The notes: generated by a model not told the origin, from the letters alone. A DNA stretch of 43,062 nucleotides from Spirochaetaceae bacterium (GCA_031262035.1 JAISIL010000040.1:1-43062), one strand, 5' to 3'; counted from the stretch's first letter, positions 24,167-32,907 are shown. Numbers and translations are program-made.

Positions 24167-24575
24167 ACCATTTGATGACGTGCTACCGGATAGCACCGTA
24201 TGGATTGACTATCTTAACGAACGCGTCACATCGCCTGAAAAAGACTTCCTCATGAAGCTTGTTCTTGGGGGCTATGATATTTGGGTCTGCCCGCCGGTGT
24301 TTCAGGAAGTGTTGCAAGGCGCCCGTAGTAAGAAAGAACTGACCATTGCCTGCAGAGCCTTTCGTAAGTGTTTCCGTGGCCGCATGGGCATCTACAAAGT
24401 CGCTGAATACGGTGCAGAAATATATCGTACTCTGCGCACCCAGGGCATTACTATTCGTAAACCTAACGACTGCCTTATCGCCGCCTACTGCATACTGAAT
24501 GGTCTGGCACTCCTGCACCACGACCATGATTTTGACCAGATAGAGCAGCACTTCCCGCTAGTGGTAGTGCGCTAG
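24150..24575 (+). CDS. vapC: PIN-domain ribonuclease toxin (VapC-like)
   Basis: About 141 residues. Acidic PIN residues are visible in DSTVWIDYLN, in QEVLQGA (conserved Glu), and in KPNDCLIAAYC and HHDHDFDQI. VapC toxins cleave tRNA or rRNA. The start is uncertain: ATG at 24150 (overlap of 17 bases with vapB) is preferred; GTG at 24126 is possible. Confidence 0.85.
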   Translation: MTLKLEPFDDVLPDSTVWIDYLNERVTSPEKDFLMKLVLGGYDIWVCPPVFQEVLQGARSKKELTIACRAFRKCFRGRMGIYKVAEYGAEIYRTLRTQGITIRKPNDCLIAAYCILNGLALLHHDHDFDQIEQHFPLVVVR

Positions 24576-24587
24576 AAATAATCATAG

Positions 24588-24620
24588 GATTTGCCGTAGG
24601 CAATATCATTCGTGGCTATT
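24588..24620. repeat. Family A repeat, right half only
   Basis: Only the ttgccgtaggcaa hairpin and the attcgtggc arm remain. The fragment lies between the two toxin genes and overlaps the end of the minus-strand toxin. Confidence 0.75.
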
Positions 24621-24942
24621 CAATCATATCGGCTAGCCTGCCCTGCCAGTCCATGCGGCTGTGCATAAAACTAATCAGTTGGACAGTTTGATTATCTTCG
24701 TCTACCGTATAAAAAAGATAATATTTCTTGACCATTATCGAACGGACACCCAGGGCTGCAAGATAAGGCTCACGGACTTTGGGGCGAATCAAAGGGTTTT
24801 CTTCAAGCATAGCTAATGCTTTATCCAATTCTGCATAGTGGCTTTCAGCAGCCTGTGGATTATGCAACTCATTTGCGATATACTCTACCGATTTGCTAAT
24901 TTGCTGGTTTACCTCGCTTGAACCATTAACAGCATATCTCAT
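24616..24942 (-). CDS. ParE/RelE-family toxin
   Basis: A 108-residue protein with the ParE/RelE fold pattern: an N-terminal helix pair (VNQQISKSVEYIANELHNP), then LEENPLIRPKV and LGVRSIMVKKYYLFYTVDED, and a final strand with FMHSRMDW. It overlaps the antitoxin gene by four bases (ATGA). It is a predicted gyrase inhibitor or ribosome-dependent RNase; the subfamily cannot be settled by eye. Its end meets the repeat fragment downstream of vapC. Confidence 0.85.
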   Translation of the reverse strand: MRYAVNGSSEVNQQISKSVEYIANELHNPQAAESHYAELDKALAMLEENPLIRPKVREPYLAALGVRSIMVKKYYLFYTVDEDNQTVQLISFMHSRMDWQGRLADMIE

Positions 24943-25217
24943 TTTTGCTCATTCCTTGGAATACAGGCTTTTCGCACATTGGCAAGCAACTCTTCCTTGC
25001 TGACAATCCGACCATTCTTAATATCATCAAGCCCTCTTTCTATAGAGCGGTAGAGTTCCAAGCGTAGCATAGAACTGTCATAGGTTTCCATACTCATCAC
25101 CGCCAGGTCACCTTCCCCGTTCTTGGTGATAAAAACCGGCTCGGGCCATTTGTGGCAAAATTCAGAGATTTCATTGTAATGGTTGCGTAAATCAACGCTT
25201 TTTCTGATTACAGGCAT
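24939..25217 (-). CDS. Phd/YefM-family antitoxin
   Basis: A 92-residue antitoxin. The N-terminal Phd/YefM domain shows VDLRNHYNEISEFCH, then EPVFITKNGEGDLAVMSMETY, and the C-terminal part (GRIVSKEELLANVRKA) would wrap the toxin. It is the first gene of the pair, with aggaggat before the ATG. It is expected to repress its own promoter. Confidence 0.88.
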   Translation of the reverse strand: MPVIRKSVDLRNHYNEISEFCHKWPEPVFITKNGEGDLAVMSMETYDSSMLRLELYRSIERGLDDIKNGRIVSKEELLANVRKACIPRNEQK

Positions 25218-25237
25218 AATATCATCCTCCTATCATT

Positions 25238-25266
25238 ATAATAATAAAATAATGATTTCTTGTCAA
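25238..25266 (-). promoter_or_regulatory. Promoter of the Phd/ParE pair
   Basis: On the minus strand, TTGACA, 17 bases, then TATTAT. The surrounding AT-rich near-palindrome could be the antitoxin operator. Confidence 0.7.
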
Positions 25267-25281
25267 GAGTTTTACGGAGAG

Positions 25282-26049
25282 CTAAAAATCATCAAGCTTT
25301 ATGTCCGGATGGTGATATTGTTTTACCCCCGGCTTGAAGCGGCCATAGGTTGAAAGCGCCCCTTTTGGGCACCAGCAGAGACAGCCCATACAGTTTTGGC
25401 AAAGAGATTTCCCCCGGGCGTCGCAAAAAACCGGTTTCCCCTTCTGTATACTAATCGCTCCAACCGGACAGACCCTTGCACAAATGCCGCAGCCATTACA
25501 GGCTTCGCCAATCTTATACCACTTCCACATAAAGGTTCGCCCCCAGCGGAAAAGCCGGGAAACAAGACTGAAAAAAGGGTGGAATTCCCCGATGCTGTTT
25601 GTTTCCCTCGCCTGTATCGCCTGAGCTGCTTCTTCTGTAGCCTTCACCTGCTTAGGGATTTTCCGCTCGTAAATTGCCTTGCGGGGCGGTCCGAAAAGGG
25701 GAATATAGTTTTCTACGGCAGGAATTACCTTAAAGTACTGCACCGGCGTCCCTTTTCTGCGCAGTATCCTCGAAATTTCGGCAAGGGCTCCGCCCTGGTG
25801 GGAACCGCAGGTAGTGCATGCCGCAATATAATCGGCCTTCAGCTTCACTTTATGAAGGAACTCACTGACAATTGCAGGCATCTCCAATGCATAGGCAGGA
25901 AAGAGAAAGACCAGCGTATCGGCTTCAATGTATGTTTCCCCTGCCTTCCCGATATTGTGCAATTCGCATTCATCGTCTAAAAGCGAGGCAATTTTTTTGG
26001 CGGACCATAGGGTGTTTCCCGTTCCGCTGAAGAAATAAATTTTTGTCAA
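25282..26049 (-). CDS. EFR1-type flavodoxin/ferredoxin fusion protein
   Basis: A 255-residue protein. The N-terminal flavodoxin-like domain begins KIYFFSGTGNTLWSA (FMN loop). The C-terminal part has two [4Fe-4S] motifs, CNGCGICARVCP and CQNCMGCLCWCP (about residues 184-230). It is a probable small electron carrier. The start is TTG at 26049, overlapping the upstream epimerase stop as TTGA with ggggaagc before it; no ATG fits better. Its redox partner is unknown; the adjacent SDR protein is a candidate. Confidence 0.88.
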   Translation of the reverse strand: MTKIYFFSGTGNTLWSAKKIASLLDDECELHNIGKAGETYIEADTLVFLFPAYALEMPAIVSEFLHKVKLKADYIAACTTCGSHQGGALAEISRILRRKGTPVQYFKVIPAVENYIPLFGPPRKAIYERKIPKQVKATEEAAQAIQARETNSIGEFHPFFSLVSRLFRWGRTFMWKWYKIGEACNGCGICARVCPVGAISIQKGKPVFCDARGKSLCQNCMGCLCWCPKGALSTYGRFKPGVKQYHHPDIKLDDF

Positions 26050-27101
26050 TGCTTCCCCAGTTTTGCACTGTCTGCAAGTTTTGGCTTATAGACATCATAG
26101 TAATACGCCACCTGGTCAAAAACAGCCTCTTTTACCGGCCGGGGATTATAGCCACAGAGGGCAGCCATTTTTTCAAAGGTAAAATTGTAGTTATACTGCA
26201 CAGAGTTAATGGCAAAGGGGGTAAAGGTCGGCTCCTGATGCAGAATATCGACAAAAAACCATTCTGCAAGACGGGCAAAATGGCCGACAAATTTGATTGG
26301 TAGGGTAATTTTTGGCGCTTTTACTTTCCGTCCAAAATACTTACTAGCCCCTTCTGCAGCCCAGCGGATAAGCTCATCCATACCGGCCTGATACCCGGAA
26401 AGAAGATAGCACTCGCCCTTGACGCCCTTATCCATCATTTCGACCATGCCCCAGGCTACATCACGGACATCAACCCAGTCATAGCCGCCGCCAACAACAG
26501 ACACCGGCATCTTCCCTTCGGCTACATTTACCACCAACTGGCCAAAGTTTGAACGCTTCAGTTCATAAGGGCCGAGGATTGCGGTGGGCAATGCAATTAC
26601 CGCATCGAGGCCCCTCGTTTGAACAGCCTCGAGCACCAATTGTGAACCTTCCGCCTTGGTCTTTTCGTAACCTGCATGAAAATCATTTGGGTCAAAGTGG
26701 TCGGGTTCCCGCATAATGCTGGTGTGGTCATGAAAAGGAACGGTATGGCAGGTGCCCGTCTCCAAAAGACGCTTCACCTTATGCTTAATGCAAGCCTCTA
26801 CCACATTGCGGGTGCCCTCTACATTTACCGTATACAGTGCAGGAGAAATTTTTGTCGCAATAGATACCACACCGGCAAGATGATAGCAGTAGCTCAGTCC
26901 CTCAAAAGCCTTATCCAGTGTTTCAGCTTTGGTGATGTCCCCTATAACTAGTTCATCGATAGAACCCTCAAGGAGTTCTGTTCGTTTGTCTTCCTCGCGG
27001 GCAAGCGCTCGTACATACCGGCCCCGTTTTTTCAATTCAGCACAAAGAGCAGGCCCCAGCCGCCCCGTCGCACCGGTAACTAGATTAATGATTTTTTCCA
27101 T
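26046..27101 (-). CDS. NAD(P)-dependent epimerase/dehydratase (extended SDR)
   Basis: A 351-residue protein with the nucleotide loop VTGATGRLGPALCAEL (about 8-23) and the YxxxK pair in YEKTKAEG (about 144). A substrate-binding C-terminal domain similar to dihydroflavonol reductase or 3-beta-hydroxysteroid dehydrogenase-like proteins follows. The substrate is not predictable. The ATG lies directly after a promoter, so a leaderless mRNA is likely. It forms an operon with the EFR1 protein. Confidence 0.85.
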   Translation of the reverse strand: MEKIINLVTGATGRLGPALCAELKKRGRYVRALAREEDKRTELLEGSIDELVIGDITKAETLDKAFEGLSYCYHLAGVVSIATKISPALYTVNVEGTRNVVEACIKHKVKRLLETGTCHTVPFHDHTSIMREPDHFDPNDFHAGYEKTKAEGSQLVLEAVQTRGLDAVIALPTAILGPYELKRSNFGQLVVNVAEGKMPVSVVGGGYDWVDVRDVAWGMVEMMDKGVKGECYLLSGYQAGMDELIRWAAEGASKYFGRKVKAPKITLPIKFVGHFARLAEWFFVDILHQEPTFTPFAINSVQYNYNFTFEKMAALCGYNPRPVKEAVFDQVAYYYDVYKPKLADSAKLGKH

Positions 27102-27106
27102 AATTT

Positions 27107-27135
27107 ATTATGCATAAAAAATAAAAATTAGTCAA
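27107..27135 (-). promoter_or_regulatory. Promoter of the epimerase operon, probably leaderless
   Basis: On the minus strand, TTGACT, 17 bases, then CATAAT, with only five bases between the -10 element and the ATG. Confidence 0.55.
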
Positions 27136-27165
27136 TGGGTCGTTCATGGCTTTTTCACGGGCTTT

Positions 27166-30100
27166 TCAGCAGTAATCTTCCCAGGCCTTTATCTCCAGGC
27201 CCTTTTCCCGTTCGTATTGGATGGCGTCTATGAATTCGCGGGCGGCTTTTATGTTGGTGAATAAGGGTATGCCGAAGTCGACGGCCATGCGGCGAACGAC
27301 AAAATCGTTTTTTAGTTCTTTTTCGCCGTTGTTTTTCGGGATGTTTATTATCAGAGAAAAATCGCCGTTTTTAATGTATTCGGCCATGTTCGGTTCTTTT
27401 TTCTCAAGCGGCCAGGCAAGGTGGGTCACCGGAACGCCGTTTTGCGAAAGGAAGCGTGCCGTGCCTATTGATGCATACAACTCGAAGCCCATATCGACAA
27501 GCAACTTCGCCGAGGCCAAGAAGTCAAGTTTTTCTTCGAGAGAGCCTGTAGATAATAAAATTTTGCTGCCTTTTCGGGGGATTTTATAGCCTACAGATAA
27601 GGTTGCTTTAAGGTAGGCATCTGATAGTTCAGAGCCAATGCAGCCTACCTCGCCGGTTGAGGCCATTTCGACACCGCTGATGGGGTCGGCCCCGTGGAGC
27701 CTTCCGTAGGAAAATTGGGCTGCCTTTACCCCTACCCAGGGAAGGTCGAGGGCCGAGGGGAGTTTTGCCGGCAATTCTTCATCGAGCATGGCACGGACGG
27801 CAAGGTTTATCATATTTACCCGGCTTATTTTCGAGCAGAAGGGGAAGGAACGGCTGGCACGCAAATTGCATTCAATTACCCGCACGTGGTTGCTTTTTGC
27901 CAAAAATTGTATGTTAAAAGGCCCGGTAATGTTCAGCACCTTTGCAATTTCCCCGGAAATAAGGCGGATTTTACGGATTGTTTCTATATAAAGGCGCTGG
28001 GCGGGCAGCACCACCGTTGCATCCCCGGAATGGACGCCTGCATTTTCCACATGCTCGGTAATTGCATCGTAGATAATCTTCCCCCGTTTGGCAACGGCGT
28101 CAATCTCTATCTCTTTGGAATTTTCCATAAACTTGCTGATGACAACCGGATATTCAGCGGAGACTTCGGCGGCCATCCCCAAAAACTGTTCGAGGCTGGC
28201 GTCATCCCAGGCGACATTCATTGCAGCCCCTGAAAGCACATAACTGGGGCGAATCAGCACCGGATAGCCGACCTTTTCGGCAAAGATTTTCGCCTCGTCA
28301 ATGCCGGTGAGTTCCGCCCATTCAGGTTGCTGAATGTTAAGGCTGTCGAGCAGGGCGGAAAATTTATTGCGATCTTCGGCCATGTCGATAGAACTGGGGT
28401 GTGTGCCGTAAATGAGAACACCGGCATCAAAAAGTTTTGTGGCAAGGTTATTGGGAATCTGCCCGCCCATCGAGAGAATCACCCCGTCGGGGTTTTCCCG
28501 TTCGTATATGTCGAGGACCCGCTCCAGGGTGAGTTCCTCAAAATAGAGGCGGTCGCAGATGTCGTAGTCGGTCGAAACGGTTTCCGGATTGCAGTTGACC
28601 ATGATGCTCGTCCGCCCCAGTTCACGGGCTGTCTGCACGGCATTAACGCAGCACCAATCAAACTCGACGCTGCTGCCGATACGATAAGCACCGGAGCCCA
28701 GCACCATGATACTGCCATTGTTCCCCGCTGTCTCCACTGGAGGAATATCATCCCCCCCCCAGCCCCCCCCAGAGGGAGGGGAGATACTCTTCCCCTCGCC
28801 TAATACTCCCCGCCCGCTTGCGGGAGGGGTTGGGGGAGGGTTTGAAGAGTATGTCATATATAGATAGTTCGTTTGTGCCGGATATTCGGCAGCCAGGGTA
28901 TCAATCTGTTTTACTACAGGCTTGATGTTATATTTTTCCCGCAGGCTGCGGATATCGCTTTCCTTCAGATTGATGAGGGTGGCGATGTGGGCGTCCGAGA
29001 AGCCGAGAGTCTTTGCCTCTTGAAGCAGGCTTTGCGAAAGGGGGGTTGACAAATCTGTTAAATGGTGATATATTGAAGGTAGGGCAGATTTTCCTGTTTG
29101 TTCAGGTTTGTCTGTCAAGCCGCCGACCACCGCTCCCACTTGAGTGCGGAAAAAAGAGTATTCAGGTGTGTAGCCATAAAGGGCGTTTACCGTCCTTATG
29201 GCATCGGTTGCCGGTTTTATATTTTTAAAATCTGACGCAGACTGTATAGCCATCTGGCAATCCAAGATGTTTTTGATTTTATACAAGAACCATTTGTCTA
29301 TTTTGGTGAATTTGTGGATTTTGTCGATTGTCCATCCTTCTTGCATAGCCCGGTAGACGAGGAAGATGCGGCGGTCGGTAGGTTGACCTAATCCTTGTTG
29401 CAAGAGTTTTTCAATATTCTGTTCGCGTGGTTGGCGTGGTTCGCGGTTAATCTCAAATCCACACAGCGCATCGCTCCCCGACAAACCCGGTGCGCCGACA
29501 CCGGTCATTCGCAGGGCTTTTTGCAGGGCCTCTTCGAAGGTGCGGCCAATCGACATAACCTCACCGACAGACTTCATTTCGCTGCCTATGTGGGTGTCTA
29601 CATTTTTGAACTTCTTCAAATCCCAGCGGGGGGCTTTTACGACGACATAATCCAAGGCCGGCTCGAAACAACTCTTTGTGACATGGGTGATGCTGTTTTT
29701 TATATCGGTCAGGGCATAACCCAGGGCCAATTTGGCTGCCACAAAGGCAAGGGGGTAACCGGTAGCCTTGCTCGCCAGGGCCGATGAACGGGAAAGGCGC
29801 GCATTTACTTCTATTATACGGTAATTCAATTCGCCGTTTTCATCGGCACTGTGCGGATCAAGGGCATACTGTATATTACATTCACCGACAATGCCGATGT
29901 GGCGGATTACTTCAATGGCAATCTTTCGCAGCTTGTGATACTCATTGTCGTTGAGGGTCTGCGATGGGGCAACAACGATGCTTTCCCCGGTGTGTATGCC
30001 CAGGGGGTCAAGGTTTTCCATATTACACACGGTGATACAGTTATCGAAGCGGTCACGGACAACCTCATATTCAATTTCCTTCCAGCCGCCCAGCCATTCT

Positions 30101-30831
30101 TCCACCAGCACCTGCGGGCTCCCCCCAAAAGCCGCCTCGCACCGCCGCCTCAGTTCCGCCTCATTCTTGCAGATACCCGACCCCGCCCCGCCAAGGGCAT
30201 AAGCAGCACGAACCATAACGGGGTAACCGATGGCTTCTGCTGCTCTGACAGCGCCTTCGATTCCCAAATAAGACTCGTTTTCATCAGAAGTAGGAAGTAG
30301 GAAGTAGGAAGTAGGGGGTTGATTGATAGTTTCGCTTCCCTTTTCTTCCTTCCTACTTCCTCCTTCCTCCTTCCTACTTTCTATAGCAATCGACCTGGGC
30401 GTCTTCGCCCCTATCTCATTCAATTTATCGACAAAGCGCTGTCTGTCTTCCGTGTCCTGTATTGCTTTTACCGGGGTTCCCAGGACTTTTACTCCATATT
30501 TATATAAAATGCCCTCGGTTTCAAGTTCGACGCCGCAATTCAGGGCCGTTTGTCCGCCGAAACTCAGTAAAAGGCCGTCGGGGCGTTCTTTTTCGATAAC
30601 ATCACGGACAAAGGCCGGGGTTACCGGCAGAAAATAGGTGCGGTCGGCCATACCCATGCTGGTTTGTATGGTGGCAATGTTCGGGTTGATAAGGACGGTT
30701 TTAACGCCTTCTTCTCGCAGGGCCTTTAGCGCCTGGCTCCCCGAATAGTCAAACTCCCCGGCCTGCCCGATTTTAAGGCCGCCGGAACCGAGAACGAGAA
30801 CCTTTTTTGGTAGTTTCAGTGTTGTATCCAT
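27166..30831 (-). CDS. carB: Carbamoyl-phosphate synthase large subunit, eukaryote-like, with three insertions
   Basis: 1221 residues against about 1070 usual. It makes carbamoyl phosphate for pyrimidines and arginine. Both ATP-grasp halves are complete (KVLVLGSGGLKIGQAGEFDYS; IMVLGSGAYRIGSSVEFDW). Segments such as EVVRDRFDNCITVCNMEN, SRSSALASKATGYPLAF and GGQIPNNLA resemble animal CPS more than E. coli CarB. Insertions lie at about residues 150-190 (from a gaagtagg repeat), 530-590, and 660-698 (a Pro/Gly repeat carrying G8 and G9 runs). No carA lies in the window. The start is ATG at 30831 with no ribosome-binding site. Confidence 0.93.
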   Translation of the reverse strand: MDTTLKLPKKVLVLGSGGLKIGQAGEFDYSGSQALKALREEGVKTVLINPNIATIQTSMGMADRTYFLPVTPAFVRDVIEKERPDGLLLSFGGQTALNCGVELETEGILYKYGVKVLGTPVKAIQDTEDRQRFVDKLNEIGAKTPRSIAIESRKEEGGSRKEEKGSETINQPPTSYFLLPTSDENESYLGIEGAVRAAEAIGYPVMVRAAYALGGAGSGICKNEAELRRRCEAAFGGSPQVLVEEWLGGWKEIEYEVVRDRFDNCITVCNMENLDPLGIHTGESIVVAPSQTLNDNEYHKLRKIAIEVIRHIGIVGECNIQYALDPHSADENGELNYRIIEVNARLSRSSALASKATGYPLAFVAAKLALGYALTDIKNSITHVTKSCFEPALDYVVVKAPRWDLKKFKNVDTHIGSEMKSVGEVMSIGRTFEEALQKALRMTGVGAPGLSGSDALCGFEINREPRQPREQNIEKLLQQGLGQPTDRRIFLVYRAMQEGWTIDKIHKFTKIDKWFLYKIKNILDCQMAIQSASDFKNIKPATDAIRTVNALYGYTPEYSFFRTQVGAVVGGLTDKPEQTGKSALPSIYHHLTDLSTPLSQSLLQEAKTLGFSDAHIATLINLKESDIRSLREKYNIKPVVKQIDTLAAEYPAQTNYLYMTYSSNPPPTPPASGRGVLGEGKSISPPSGGGWGGDDIPPVETAGNNGSIMVLGSGAYRIGSSVEFDWCCVNAVQTARELGRTSIMVNCNPETVSTDYDICDRLYFEELTLERVLDIYERENPDGVILSMGGQIPNNLATKLFDAGVLIYGTHPSSIDMAEDRNKFSALLDSLNIQQPEWAELTGIDEAKIFAEKVGYPVLIRPSYVLSGAAMNVAWDDASLEQFLGMAAEVSAEYPVVISKFMENSKEIEIDAVAKRGKIIYDAITEHVENAGVHSGDATVVLPAQRLYIETIRKIRLISGEIAKVLNITGPFNIQFLAKSNHVRVIECNLRASRSFPFCSKISRVNMINLAVRAMLDEELPAKLPSALDLPWVGVKAAQFSYGRLHGADPISGVEMASTGEVGCIGSELSDAYLKATLSVGYKIPRKGSKILLSTGSLEEKLDFLASAKLLVDMGFELYASIGTARFLSQNGVPVTHLAWPLEKKEPNMAEYIKNGDFSLIINIPKNNGEKELKNDFVVRRMAVDFGIPLFTNIKAAREFIDAIQYEREKGLEIKAWEDYC
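28744..28852. repeat. G/C-rich repeat block inside carB
   Basis: On the minus strand it contains G8-CT-G9 and a hairpin cccgcaagcggg. It encodes a Pro/Gly-rich insert (PPPTPPASGRG to SGGGWGG) between the two synthetase halves. A similar G/C-rich stretch occurs in the ABC gene at 4017-4053. Confidence 0.75.
30286..30380. repeat. gaagtagg tandem/inverted repeat inside carB
   Basis: Tandem gaagtag units on one side and cttcctac units on the other form a long imperfect hairpin. It is read in frame as a Glu/Lys/Ser-rich insert (RKEEGGSRKEEKGS). Confidence 0.8.
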
Positions 30832-30839
30832 TGAATATC

Positions 30840-30868
30840 ACTATAGCAGAGTATAGAGAAATATGCAA
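30840..30868 (-). promoter_or_regulatory. Promoter of carB, probably leaderless
   Basis: On the minus strand, TTGCAT, 17 bases, then TATAGT. The -10 element ends nine bases before the ATG. Confidence 0.55.
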
Positions 30869-30878
30869 GCAGTATATT

Positions 30879-30974
30879 AAACCACGAAGGACACAAAGGA
30901 CACTAAGGTTTTGGCATTTGCTTTAATATTAAACGCATCACCTTTCTTCGTGTCCTTTGTGTCCTTTGTGGTTC
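30879..30974. repeat. Family A-like repeat, cacaaaggac variant
   Basis: Arms aaccacgaaggacacaaagg and the matching cctttgtgtcctttgtggtt. It has the same outer ccacgaa arm as family A but a different core. It lies between gpmI and the carB promoter. Confidence 0.8.
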
Positions 30975-30979
30975 ATTAT

Positions 30980-32692
30980 TCAGTTTTGTTTAAGCACGCT
31001 TCGGTTGTAGTCTTCCGGTGGCACATAGCCCATAAGGTCTATCAGTGTTGCTGCGATGCTGCTGATACCAAGGGATTTAATGGCACCGGCTTCATCTATT
31101 TCTGAAACAAGGGCCTTGTTGTCGTATTCGCCCTGGTATTGCGGGTCGTAGATGATGCAGGGAACGGGGTTAAGGCTGTGGCTGGTTTTGGCCTTGGGTG
31201 TGCCATCACTGGTATAGTCTACCGAGCCGTCTTTCTTGTGCTCATACATGTCGTCGCTGTTTCCATGGTCTGCGGTGATAAGCATCACCCCGCCGGCCTT
31301 GTCTACAGCCTGCTGAATGCGGCCTATTTGAATGTCCATGCCTTCCATGCTGCAACACACCGCCTGATACACACCGGTGTGGCCTACCATGTCGCCATTG
31401 GGGAAGTTAAGGCGGATGTGGTCATACATCCCGCTTCCGATTGCTTCTATTACATAGTCTGCAATGTCGGCACACTTCATCCAGGGACGCTGTTCAAAGG
31501 GCACTACATCGGACTTTATCTCTACATAATTTTCCAGTTTTTCATCGAACTTGCCGCTTCGGTTGCCGTTAAAGAAGTAGGTTACATGCCCGAACTTTTG
31601 TGTTTCGCTTATTGCCAGTGTTCGTAAGCCCGTTGCTACAAGGTATTCACCCATAGTGCAGTCGATTGCAGGCGGTTCCACCAGGTAGCGTTTGGGGATA
31701 TGGGTATCGCCGTCATACTCCATCATGCCGGCGTAGCAGACCTTGGGGAAACGGCCGCGGTCGAAGGCCTTGAATTCCCCTTCGGGGGTTTCAAAGGCAC
31801 GGCTCATTTCCAGGGCACGGTCGCCACGGAAATTGAAGTAGACAACACTATCGCCATCTTCGATTGTCCCCACCGGCTTTCCGGCATCATCGCAAATGAC
31901 AAATTCATGCATATCCTGGTCGATAAGGCCGGGGGTTTCCTTGCGGTAGGTTTCAATTGCTTCTTTTGCAGTCTTGAATTTGCGGCCTTCCCCATGCACA
32001 TGGGTTTCCCAGCCGCGCTTCACCTGTTCCCAGTTTGCCTCGTAGCGGTCCATGGTAATATACATACGGCCGCCGCCACTGGCAATTTTTGCATCAAAGT
32101 TCGCATCATTAAGGCCGGCAAGGAAGTTTTCGAATGGCTCCAGCACATCGAGGGCACTCTGAGGCGGCACATCGCGGCCATCAAGCAGAATATGCACCCG
32201 GACACGCTTCACCCCCTCTTTCTTCGCCTCGGCTATCATCGGTTCAAGATGATTGGTGACATGCGAATGGACATTGCCGTCAGAGAAAAGCCCGATAAAA
32301 TGGAGGGTGCCCTCTCCCCGCGCCTCCGCGCCTCCGCGTGAGATATTTTCTACAATCTCTTTCCATGCCTTTCCCTGGAACATGCTGCCTGTCTGAATAG
32401 CGCTATTGACCAGCGCTGCGCCCTGTTCAAAGACCCGGCCACAGCCCATGGCATTGTGGCCGACCTCGCTATTTCCCATATCGCTGTCACTGGGAAGGCC
32501 GACTGCCTTTCCGTGAGCCTTCAGCTTGCAGTTGGGGCTTTTATTCCGGACTGCATCAAGATGCGGCATCTTTGAATCGGCAACCGCATCGCCTTCTTTG
32601 TATTTACCATAACCCACACCGTCCATAATAACCAAGACCACCGGCCCCTTCCGGCCCTTCCATGCGGGATTCTTTTGTAGTGTTTTTACCAT
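30980..32692 (-). CDS. gpmI: 2,3-bisphosphoglycerate-independent phosphoglycerate mutase
   Basis: A 570-residue metal-dependent glycolytic enzyme. The metal-binding start VVLVIMDGVGYG, nucleophile Ser75 in DMGNSEVGHN, and late metal ligands in ITADHGNSDDMYEH are visible. At about residues 116-127 the stretch SRGGAEARGEG comes from a GC-rich repeat that is also present in frame in icd. The start follows aggagaaaaact. It is divergent from the GH130 gene. Confidence 0.93.
   Translation of the reverse strand: MVKTLQKNPAWKGRKGPVVLVIMDGVGYGKYKEGDAVADSKMPHLDAVRNKSPNCKLKAHGKAVGLPSDSDMGNSEVGHNAMGCGRVFEQGAALVNSAIQTGSMFQGKAWKEIVENISRGGAEARGEGTLHFIGLFSDGNVHSHVTNHLEPMIAEAKKEGVKRVRVHILLDGRDVPPQSALDVLEPFENFLAGLNDANFDAKIASGGGRMYITMDRYEANWEQVKRGWETHVHGEGRKFKTAKEAIETYRKETPGLIDQDMHEFVICDDAGKPVGTIEDGDSVVYFNFRGDRALEMSRAFETPEGEFKAFDRGRFPKVCYAGMMEYDGDTHIPKRYLVEPPAIDCTMGEYLVATGLRTLAISETQKFGHVTYFFNGNRSGKFDEKLENYVEIKSDVVPFEQRPWMKCADIADYVIEAIGSGMYDHIRLNFPNGDMVGHTGVYQAVCCSMEGMDIQIGRIQQAVDKAGGVMLITADHGNSDDMYEHKKDGSVDYTSDGTPKAKTSHSLNPVPCIIYDPQYQGEYDNKALVSEIDEAGAIKSLGISSIAATLIDLMGYVPPEDYNRSVLKQN
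32310..32342. repeat. Family C repeat inside gpmI
   Basis: On the coding strand it reads ctcacgcggaggcgcggag, translated S-R-G-G-A-E-A-R. It shares its sequence and reading frame with the copy in icd. Confidence 0.8.
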
Positions 32693-32711
32693 AGTTTTTC
32701 TCCTATATTCT

Positions 32712-32739
32712 ATTCTAGTAAATTTTACAAAAAAGTCAA
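32712..32739 (-). promoter_or_regulatory. Promoter of gpmI
   Basis: On the minus strand, TTGACT, 16 bases, then TAGAAT. Confidence 0.55.
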
Positions 32740-32757
32740 GGGCTGCGTATTCGGGGC

Positions 32758-32889
32758 CAGGGCAAAATCATTTAACTTTGTAGTAACCACGAATAACACG
32801 AATGGCCTTCGGCCACACGAATTTTTGCTTACTTATCATAGAATATTCGTGTCGGCGAAGCCGATTCGTGTATATTCGTGGTTGCCCTG
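32758..32889. mobile_element. MITE copy with truncated right end (family A core)
   Basis: Its left 22 bases match the terminal repeat of the MITE at 42333, and the core matches the reverse complement of that element almost throughout. The right end keeps only ggttgccctg, with about 29 bases deleted. No target duplication is visible. It lies between the divergent gpmI and GH130 promoters. Confidence 0.85.
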
Positions 32890-32907
32890 CCAATATTTGA
32901 CGCAGTA

